DNA of 64,000 nt, from positions 1,206,117 to 1,270,116 of the forward strand of contig NZ_BSOG01000001.1 of the NCBI RefSeq assembly GCF_030160395.1, in the 5' to 3' direction. Shown here in pieces: positions 57,921-64,000 of the stretch (position 1 is the stretch's first letter; every line of letters begins with the position of its first letter). The notes beneath the pieces were generated by a model. The model searched no databases. It saw only the letters and a program-made list of their open reading frames with translations, and was not told the DNA's origin. The stretch is from Chitinimonas prasina (GTDB taxonomy: Bacteria > Pseudomonadota > Gammaproteobacteria > Burkholderiales > Chitinimonadaceae). The position numbers and the translations under genes were made by a program.

Positions 57921-58099
57921 GTAATGTGTCCTCGGTGTGTGGGCAAATTTACGAGCCGGCCTTGCAGCGGCTGGTGGCAGCTGCCGAAAAGGCGGTAAAG
58001 ACCCGCCACATTGCTTACACCGACTTGGATGCAGGCATTCAGCCTGCTGGATGCAGAAAACAGAAAAATATTTTGACCACGGCAATCAGGGTGCTTGCT

Positions 58100-58861
58100 T
58101 CAGGCGTCGCCTCGGCGGAATTCCCTCACCACATGGGCCTGCCGGCGACTGACCGGCAATTTCTCGGCGCAGCCATCCAGTATGGCCATCCAATGGCCTT
58201 CGCCTTCCTCATGGCCACGCTCAAAACCCTGCAGCTTGTTGCGGGCAATCAGACAATTGCGATGGATACGCAAAAAGCGGTCGCCAAATTCGGCTTCCAG
58301 CTGGGTGAGCGATTCTTCCAGCAGAAACTCGGCTTCGCGGGTTTTGAGGGTAACGTACTTCAGCTCGGCTTTCAGGAATAACACCGAATCCACCGGCACC
58401 AGCCTGACCCTACCGCGCTCCGCCACACTGAAATACCGCCTTGCCGTTGTCGCCAAGGAGGCCAGTGCATCGGTACTGGCATGCGGCAATTCACGCGCGC
58501 GGGCCAGCGCAGCAGCCAGCCGCTCCTGCCGTATGGGTTTCAGCAGGTAATCAAGCGCATGCACTTCGAAAGCTTGTACCGCGAATTCATCGAAGGCCGT
58601 GCAGAAGATCACCGCTGGCCTGTGGTGCAGGCGCCCCAGGTGGCGAGCCAGCTCCAGGCCATTCATGCCGGGCATATTGATATCGGTCAGCACCAGGTCG
58701 GCAGGCTGCTGTACCAGTTTCTCTATGGCTTCCGGGCCGTTTTGGGCCGTGCCGACCACTTCGTGCGGAAACTCGGCACGGCAGTCGGCCAGGATATCCT
58801 GCAGCCGGTTCAGGGCTGGTGGTTCGTCGTCCACCAGAAACACTCGGAGCGTAGCAGTCAT
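58100..58861 (-). CDS. LytTR family response regulator
   Basis: A 253-residue AlgR/LytR-type regulator. The receiver domain has VFLVDDEPPALNRL, phosphoacceptor Asp in ADLVLTDINMPGMNGLEL and LDYLLKPI. The C-terminal LytTR DNA-binding domain covers about 145-245 (FLKAELKYVTLKTREAEFLLEESLTQLEAEF, FLRIHRNCLIARNKL). Its ATG overlaps the stop of the sensor kinase gene (ATGA). Confidence 0.95.
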   Translation of the reverse strand: MTATLRVFLVDDEPPALNRLQDILADCRAEFPHEVVGTAQNGPEAIEKLVQQPADLVLTDINMPGMNGLELARHLGRLHHRPAVIFCTAFDEFAVQAFEVHALDYLLKPIRQERLAAALARARELPHASTDALASLATTARRYFSVAERGRVRLVPVDSVLFLKAELKYVTLKTREAEFLLEESLTQLEAEFGDRFLRIHRNCLIARNKLQGFERGHEEGEGHWMAILDGCAEKLPVSRRQAHVVREFRRGDA

Positions 58862-59874
58862 AGTTTTGCCGTGCGGTAAGGCATAGTTACATGCACTTGA
58901 TAATAGTCGTTGCCCACGGTGGTTTTCAGGCTAGCTTCAGCATCAAAGTGCAAACGCAGCCTTTCCCGGATGTTGCCCATCGCCATCTTGTTGCCGGAAT
59001 GATGATCCCCACCCTCTTTGTAATAGGGGTTGCGGATATCAATATGCAACTCATCTCGCGATCGAAATATATTGATGCTGATGATACCGGGTGCAATGGC
59101 AGGTTCAATACCGTGATACACGGCGTTTTCCAGCAAGGGTTGCAGCACCAGTGGCGGCACCAGCGCATCAGCCGGCATGCGTTCACTGTGCCATTCCAGC
59201 TGCATCCGTCCTCCTAGTCGCAACCCCTCTATCCGCAAGTACTGGCTGGCCAGTGCCACCTCGCGTGCCAGTGGCACCAGATCACGGTTCTCGGCCATAA
59301 AGACGCGGAACAGATCAGCCAGATCTTCCAATGCTTCTTCTGCCTTGCGCGGCTCGCTGCGTATCAGGCTCAACACGGCATTCAGGCTGTTGAACAGAAA
59401 ATGGGGCCGTATCCGGGCTTGCAGGGCTTGCAGTCTGGCCTCAGTCAGCAGTGGCGACATGGCGCGGCTGCGTAGCCGGAAGTAGCCCAAAAGCAACAGA
59501 GTCAGTGCCGAGCTGGCAACCAGCGTGCGCAGATAGCTTTGTGCCACCAGCGGGTAGAAATCAGCCAGGCCAATACGGACCAGCATGCCGATAGCAGTGC
59601 ATAGCAGCACGCAGACAGTCACACCCATGCCATAGGGTAAGCGCAGCAAGCGATCGCGTAGCAGCGCCAGGCTGCCCAGTGCAAACAACAGGGTGGGCTG
59701 TAGCAAGGCGGCTTGCGCGATGTACTCACGCATCGCATCGCGAACGCTATCGGTGCTCCACAAAGCCAGACCCAGCGCGAACAGGTTGGCTGACAGCAGC
59801 ACGCGCAGCATGACGCCGAGGTTGCGGGTATCGGGCAGCTTGTCTGGCACGGACTGGGGTAGCGGGCTATTCAC
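58858..59874 (-). CDS. LytS/AlgZ-type sensor histidine kinase
   Basis: A 338-residue kinase with four hydrophobic segments in the first 140 residues, then the His_kinase motif LQARIRPHFLFNSLNAVLSLIRSEPRKAEEALEDLADLFRVFM (phosphoacceptor His) and the ATP-binding N box VLQPLLENAVYHGIEPA. The glycine-rich end is short (GNIRERLRLHF). It starts at GTG 59874. It pairs with the LytTR regulator just downstream; the stimulus is unknown. Confidence 0.93.
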   Translation of the reverse strand: MNSPLPQSVPDKLPDTRNLGVMLRVLLSANLFALGLALWSTDSVRDAMREYIAQAALLQPTLLFALGSLALLRDRLLRLPYGMGVTVCVLLCTAIGMLVRIGLADFYPLVAQSYLRTLVASSALTLLLLGYFRLRSRAMSPLLTEARLQALQARIRPHFLFNSLNAVLSLIRSEPRKAEEALEDLADLFRVFMAENRDLVPLAREVALASQYLRIEGLRLGGRMQLEWHSERMPADALVPPLVLQPLLENAVYHGIEPAIAPGIISINIFRSRDELHIDIRNPYYKEGGDHHSGNKMAMGNIRERLRLHFDAEASLKTTVGNDYYQVHVTMPYRTAKL

Positions 59875-60365
59875 AGGGCGGCTTGATTGAGTAAGTGTGT
59901 AAAGATGGATAAAGATTAATAAAGGTAGCCGAAATCTGTGGAAAACCCAGATAACGTTTACTTTTCACAGGCTTAAGCCTCCTGTACCCGGTGCATAACT
60001 GTGTACTTGCGGGCAGAACGCTTAGTGGATGCTTTTTGGGCCTGTGCAAAAGGGCCGAATTATCCCCAATCCATACCCACGTTCACGCCATCGCCCGGCC
60101 ATCCGGTAGGGCAAGCCGGATGGACGGCACAAACAGCGTGGTTTTGGGGCAGCTGGCAGCCGCCAACAGCCCTGCCAGACCGGGTTTCAGCCCCCATGGC
60201 GGTCGCCAGGTTCGCCACAGCAAGCGGTGGAAATCGCATTGGGGTTTTCTTTTTGCGCTGCCAGCGTATAGAACGTTGTTAGAGCCGTAGCGCAGCGAAC
60301 TGGCCAACAGGTGTGGTTCGCAACGCTTGCAACGTGCCCCTACATCGAAGCCGCAGGAGGAAACC
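59875..60365. other. Intergenic region between divergent kinase and membrane protein genes
   Basis: About 490 bases. The first 130 are AT-richer with several TGTGxAAAA or TTATCCCCA-like words, but no DnaA-box cluster. A perfect hairpin CCATCCGG / CCGGATGG lies at 60099-60123. GGCTCTAACAACG (minus strand, near 60281-60293) resembles one end of the terminal-repeat element at 30878. No gene is supported. Confidence 0.55.
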
Positions 60366-60806
60366 ATGGACGAAGAGACCGTCAAACTCGTCTATTTCAT
60401 CGCCGTGACTGGGCTGGTGACGCTCATTTTGCTATCGGTGCTGGCCGCCATACGCCGCGCCCTGATCAAGCAAGGCTGGCGTATTGCCGAGGCCATGAGC
60501 GAAGAGCTTGATGCCGCCTCCTTGCCCGCCGCGATGGCCAACCCCGCGCCACAGGCCACCCCAACAGCGGCAGACACCTACCAGTTGCCCGGACACCTGA
60601 TCCCCAGTGCCAGCCGTCTGATTGGCATGGTGGGCCTGGTCATCATGGCCGCCATGTATGTCGGCATCGGCTATTTCGCCCTCTACGCCGCCTTTTTCAG
60701 CCCGGCTTCGCTGGCCTATATCGACGATCTGGCCAAGTACTTCCTGGTCGGCTCTGCCCTGTTTGCTCCTTATGCCTTCAACCAGCTGTCGAGCATGATG
60801 AAGTGA
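60366..60806 (+). CDS. Two-helix membrane protein upstream of DUF1906 gene
   Basis: A 146-residue protein with a membrane helix at about 8-28, a cytoplasmic or periplasmic loop of about 60 residues rich in Ala and Pro, and two hydrophobic stretches near 86-110 and 118-138. No family is recognised. A strong GGAGG precedes ATG 60366. The gap to the DUF1906 gene is 38 bases. With a glycosidase-like protein next to it, a holin- or anchor-type role is conceivable but unproven. Confidence 0.72.
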   Translation: MDEETVKLVYFIAVTGLVTLILLSVLAAIRRALIKQGWRIAEAMSEELDAASLPAAMANPAPQATPTAADTYQLPGHLIPSASRLIGMVGLVIMAAMYVGIGYFALYAAFFSPASLAYIDDLAKYFLVGSALFAPYAFNQLSSMMK

Positions 60807-60844
60807 ACATGTAAGAGAAAAACAATACGCGCAGGAGGATGGCA

Positions 60845-61537
60845 ATGGGATTTCAGGCAGGATTCGACACCTCGCACTACCCCGGCGACAGCCAGATGGC
60901 CTGGCTCAAGGCCAACACCAACCTGACCTGGTGCGGCTTTTACCTGGCGCCCGCCCCCAGCCACGGCGATACCGGCTGGATGAATACCCGCGCCACCCTG
61001 GTCGCCCAAGGCTGGGGCCTCGCCCCGGTCTATCTCGGCCAACAGACCGCCGGCCCCGGCTCGCACATCATCACCGCCGCCCAAGGCAGCCTTGATGGCG
61101 CGAATGCCGCGCAACTGGCTGGGCAGGCCGGTTTTGCCCAAGGCAGCTATGTCTACCTTGACGTAGAAGACGGCTCCGCCCCTACCGCCGCCAGCCAGGC
61201 CTATATCAAAGCCTGGGCCCAGGCACTGGCCCAGCAGGGTTATAGCGTAGGTATCTACTGCTCACACGTTATCGCCGCCAACCTGTTTAGCCTGCTGCAG
61301 ACGCTGGAGTTGAACGCCACACCCCGTATCTGGGCCTACAAGGTCAGCACCACTGCCACCCATGCCTACACCGGCAGCATCGCCACCTTCCCAACGCCTG
61401 ATCCCGCCGGCAGCGGCTATGTCAGCGCCAGCATCTGGCAGCGTGAACAGAATTGCACGCTCAGTTTGCCGGGGGCGCCGGTAACGGCAATGACGGTGGA
61501 TTTGAATACGGCGGGGGTGGGGGATTGGTCGGGGTGA
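60845..61537 (+). CDS. DUF1906 glycoside-hydrolase-like protein
   Basis: A 230-residue protein with the DUF1906/Rv2525c-like TIM-barrel pattern: FQAGFDTSHYPGDSQMAWLKANTNLTWCGFYLAPAPSH, LAPVYLGQQTAGPG, GSYVYLDVEDGSAPTAASQAYIKAWAQALAQQGYSVGIYCSHV and a final MTVDLNTAGVGDWSG. The VYLDVEDG strand end has acidic residues of the GH25-like active site. The role in cell-wall or glycan hydrolysis is inferred. There is no obvious signal peptide. GGAGG at 60833-60837 favours ATG 60845 over the ATG at 60839. Confidence 0.85.
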   Translation: MGFQAGFDTSHYPGDSQMAWLKANTNLTWCGFYLAPAPSHGDTGWMNTRATLVAQGWGLAPVYLGQQTAGPGSHIITAAQGSLDGANAAQLAGQAGFAQGSYVYLDVEDGSAPTAASQAYIKAWAQALAQQGYSVGIYCSHVIAANLFSLLQTLELNATPRIWAYKVSTTATHAYTGSIATFPTPDPAGSGYVSASIWQREQNCTLSLPGAPVTAMTVDLNTAGVGDWSG

Positions 61538-61647
61538 ATTATCTAGAAACTTCATATACCTAAAACGTAGTATCAGTGGTGCTTAGAGGTTCTACAAATT
61601 CTCTTTAAAAAGCGTAAGCTAATCAAAAAGCATAGATGGAGATTAAA

Positions 61648-62805
61648 ATGAGGAAAATTATTCCTGCGATCCTGTTTGTTGCGATCCCAGTTGCATCAAG
61701 TGCCGCTGGAACATGCAATGCTATTCTCAATATGGGTTTATATAATACGTCTGCTGCAAGTAGTTCAACGGACGCAGAGTCGCTAGCCCTCTCTACTTTT
61801 TGCTCTGCTGACTACAGCAACAACTCCACTTTGAGTACTCAATCAGCTCAGATAGAAGCATCATATGGTTTGTTCTCTGGCGGCGCAGGAGGGAATGCGA
61901 GTAAACAGGATATTATTACTAAGCAATCTCAAGTCTGTACTTTGGGGTTCAATAGTAGTGCCTACAGCAATAAAACATCTGGTTACTCGAAAACAATTTA
62001 CCAAGGATCTCTCGATGCTTGGAATAAGTGTCTACAAATAGCAGCCAAAGGTTTGGAGTTTTCTATTCTACCTTCGAGCACGCTGCAAGGAATAACTGTT
62101 GTTATTACAGCGAAAAGCGGTTTGAGCGCAATTTATTATGGTGTGGAACAATTTGGTTCAGGTACTTCTAAATGCACTACAATGGCAAACGGAAAAGTCC
62201 TGAACCCCAGTGCATCGGACCCATTTATATTCTCCGCGGCAAGTAATGTGACTATAACGTGTAAGAGAAATCTTATTGTAAAAGGATCGGATTTGAGTGC
62301 AGATGCACAAGATTTGGTTTTTGTCACAAGTGCAGATAGCATGACTGTGCCATTGGCCGCAATTGGAAATTTTTCTCGTGTAACTGCAGATAAAATAAAG
62401 AGTGATACGATTGCAACTATGGGACTTTCTGGTAGTGTTGTAGCATTCTCAAATAAAAACTGCCCTAAAGGTTGGGAGCTTTATAAGGAGGCTCGTGGGC
62501 GAACTATAATAGGTTCGGGAGAGGGTGATGGTTTAAGTAAGCGTATTTTTGGTTCCATGGGCGGGACAGAAAAACACAAACTTACCGTTGCTGAAATGCC
62601 ACAGCACACCCATGATTTCACTGGGATTGGGATTAATTATGGAGCGATGGTCATGGTGGCTGATTATACTAATTCTATAGCCTTGGGAAAAAGTCAATTG
62701 GCTGGGCAGTATACCCCTTCAGGGAATATAAGCCAAAGTGGAGGAGGTGGTGAGCATGAAAATATGCAACCTTGGTTGGCCCTTCAATACTGTGTCAAAC
62801 AGTAG
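61648..62805 (+). CDS. Secreted protein with phage tail-collar C-terminal domain
   Basis: A 385-residue exported protein. The signal peptide is about 1-19 (ASSAAG). The N-terminal part has several cysteines (GTCNAILNMGLYN, STFCSADYS, SQVCTLGF, NKCLQIA, KCTTMAN, ITCKRN) and no recognised domain. The C-terminal part (about 270-385) is a tail-collar/Mdp-type fold: NKNCPKGWELYKEARGRTIIGSGEG, AEMPQHTHDFTG, GGGEHENMQPWLALQYCVKQ. The gene is clearly AT-richer and uses different codons from its neighbours. Collar domains bind surfaces or form trimers in phage tails. GGAG at 61638-61641 favours ATG 61648. Confidence 0.82.
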   Translation: MRKIIPAILFVAIPVASSAAGTCNAILNMGLYNTSAASSSTDAESLALSTFCSADYSNNSTLSTQSAQIEASYGLFSGGAGGNASKQDIITKQSQVCTLGFNSSAYSNKTSGYSKTIYQGSLDAWNKCLQIAAKGLEFSILPSSTLQGITVVITAKSGLSAIYYGVEQFGSGTSKCTTMANGKVLNPSASDPFIFSAASNVTITCKRNLIVKGSDLSADAQDLVFVTSADSMTVPLAAIGNFSRVTADKIKSDTIATMGLSGSVVAFSNKNCPKGWELYKEARGRTIIGSGEGDGLSKRIFGSMGGTEKHKLTVAEMPQHTHDFTGIGINYGAMVMVADYTNSIALGKSQLAGQYTPSGNISQSGGGGEHENMQPWLALQYCVKQ

Positions 62806-63051
62806 TCCAACCTTCTGAATCTTACTTTAGAAAATGGATGATGGGGGTTTTATCCAATTTTTATCGATATATTTTCTTATTTGCATTCACAAGAAATGCA
62901 AACACGGTGCCCTTCAATAATTTGGCTTTTAACTTAGGAGGAGTCTGACTGCTGGGTACCTAGTTAGATCAGAGTGCCCCCTAGGAAGAATTTTACAAGG
63001 ATAACCAGCATCCTCAAGCGAGCTTGTGCTGCCACCAACGGTAGATGAGGT
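62806..63051. other. AT-rich gap between convergent genes
   Basis: About 245 bases, AT-rich, with no coding frame. No strong hairpin is apparent. Possible island junction. Confidence 0.5.
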
Positions 63052-63513
63052 TTATCTTCGATGGTCGATGTCAGCCACGATGAAACGGAAGCCTTTGCCT
63101 AATTTCTTGTCCAGATAGCTTACCATTCTGGGCTGTAGTTCATCGCAAGGTGGGCAACGGCTACCCTTGAAGTAAAGTACCGTATAAGGTGCGGAGCGTG
63201 GCTTGAGCCTCAACTGATTCAGATCTTGCGTCAAGCTTGTCGTGATATGTCGAGTTTCGTGCCTGCCTTTGAATAGCTCATCGTTTTCAACCATTGATCC
63301 GATGAAATCAGAGGCATAAATCAGTTCTGATTTCGCGGAATAGACCTTGACATAGGGAATGCCATAGGCTGGTTTTCCCGAAAACGTCTTTGTGGCAATG
63401 ATATGTTTTTCCAAGACAGTTTTCTTTGAAATGCTGGCGCTTTCGTTCGCAATCACAGCCATACTGCAGAATATAAGTGCAAGGGCCAGTATTGAGCTAT
63501 GGTGTATGTTCAT
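63052..63513 (-). CDS. Secreted thioredoxin-like protein with CPPC motif
   Basis: A 153-residue exported protein. The signal peptide is about 1-22 (MAVIA/NE). The active-site stretch is TVLYFKGSRCPPCDELQPRMVSYLDKKLGKGFRFIVADID; a CPPC pair is seen in some thioredoxin-fold oxidoreductases. The N-terminal half is not recognised. It follows the partial gene by three bases and is likely co-transcribed with it. Composition is AT-richer than the genome average. Confidence 0.82.
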   Translation of the reverse strand: MNIHHSSILALALIFCSMAVIANESASISKKTVLEKHIIATKTFSGKPAYGIPYVKVYSAKSELIYASDFIGSMVENDELFKGRHETRHITTSLTQDLNQLRLKPRSAPYTVLYFKGSRCPPCDELQPRMVSYLDKKLGKGFRFIVADIDHRR

Positions 63514-63516
63514 GGA

Positions 63517-64000
63517 TTAATTGTTCGTCTGCGGCGATCGGGTTGTAATTTGCTGTTTCAATTTCGCATTTTCATTCATCGCCTCTTTTAACTGTAATAC
63601 TACCGATGGTATCGGTTCGGCAGCATTACGCTGAAATGAAAACGAAGTCGATTTCTGACCATTTTCGTTGGAGATTTCTTCAAGCGCGACGGCTTTGATC
63701 CCAGCCATTGCGCCGTTTCTGGCCGCTTCCTGCAGGGCTCCCAGGGAGGTTGCGATCATCTGTGGTGTTGTTGTACTTTGCAGTGATAGCTGCATGGTGC
63801 AATTCTGTTCCCGGCAGATCCATTGACTATCTGTTATGGCAAAGCCCAGAGCAGTGCTATACACAGCTGCGCTGATTGATGGTGGTAGTGCTGCACGTTG
63901 GGCAGCTTCTGACACCGGAGTAGCGGTTACCGGTGCATCCTTAGGCGAGGCTTTGGGCACTGTAAACAGGTTTGGTGCAGCATCGGTATCAAGGGCAGCG
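63517..64000 (-). CDS. Unknown protein, 5' part beyond window
   Basis: The frame is open to the window edge (the last readable residues before the internal GTG are ALDTDAAPNLFTV), so the start is outside. The visible part has a Pro/Ala/Thr-rich linker (VPKASPKDAPVTATPVSEAAQ), a domain with two cysteines (WICREQNCTMQLSLQS) and a helical tail (VLQLKEAMNENAKLKQQI). No family is recognised. It precedes the CPPC thioredoxin-like gene by three bases. Confidence 0.7.
   Translation of the reverse strand, partial: AALDTDAAPNLFTVPKASPKDAPVTATPVSEAAQRAALPPSISAAVYSTALGFAITDSQWICREQNCTMQLSLQSTTTPQMIATSLGALQEAARNGAMAGIKAVALEEISNENGQKSTSFSFQRNAAEPIPSVVLQLKEAMNENAKLKQQITTRSPQTNN

Noticed and set aside
59880-60070. 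Possible replication origin with DnaA-box-like words (TGTGGAAAA, TTATCCCCA, TGTGTAAAG)
   Set aside because: Each word has at least one mismatch to TTATNCACA, spacing is irregular, and no dnaA, dnaN, rpmH or gidA gene is near. The parS-like sites suggest an origin nearby but not here.

Overview
The window is GC-rich and gene-dense. It reads like the chromosome of a betaproteobacterium: a single-chain indolepyruvate ferredoxin oxidoreductase of about 1170 residues, a tkt-gap-pgk-fba cluster, a class I PHA synthase, a PCu(A)C copper chaperone, a BPSS1780-type membrane protein, and a yqgE-ruvX-pyrB-pyrC' group with an inactive dihydroorotase. A free-living, chitin- or soil-associated lineage such as Chitinimonas or its relatives would fit, but the genus is a guess. 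I see no rRNA, tRNA, CRISPR array or intact insertion sequence.

Layout. 1-10.5 kb: a thioredoxin-fold protein, a DinB-like protein, the large 2-ketoacid oxidoreductase facing a hydrolase-fadH operon across a region with two perfect palindromes, small membrane proteins and dgkA. 10.9-18.9 kb: an aminotransferase, then fba, a DUF4349 lipoprotein, pgk, gap and tkt on the minus strand, with TGTA/TACA dyads upstream of fba, gap and tkt. 19.3-24.8 kb: a secreted lipase, an orphan membrane protein, and an overlapping pair made of a secreted hydrolase-like protein and an anchored beta-rich protein. 25.4-37.1 kb: rlmF, a dienelactone hydrolase, a MerR regulator with a divergent target, trhO, two related metallophosphoesterases, phaC and a tricorn-like S41 protease. 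37.6-43.9 kb: an acetyltransferase-DUF924 fusion behind proB, msrQ without msrP, a PCu(A)C chaperone, queC and queE. 44-53.6 kb: parC, a decayed solute-binding-protein gene, an acyl-CoA-binding protein, the yqgE-ruvX-GNAT-pyrB-pyrC' operon, and a photolyase behind a parS-like site. 53.6-59.9 kb: hydrolases, a DUF6249/ECF sigma/membrane partner operon and a LytTR two-component pair. 60.3-64 kb: a small membrane protein, a DUF1906 glycosidase-like protein, then an AT-richer stretch with a secreted tail-collar-domain protein and a minus-strand pair containing a secreted CPPC thioredoxin-like protein.

Two genome-scale signals stand out. First, a family of intergenic repeats of about 160-190 bp with a GGCGCCAGGG/CCCTGGCGC hairpin core occurs at four places, three of them between convergent genes and three of them as tandem pairs. 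Second, two near-consensus parS (ParB-binding) sites lie about 18 kb apart, which suggests the replication origin is not far away. The most likely place for something undescribed is 60.3-64 kb, where phage-flavoured and secreted proteins of unusual composition are grouped.
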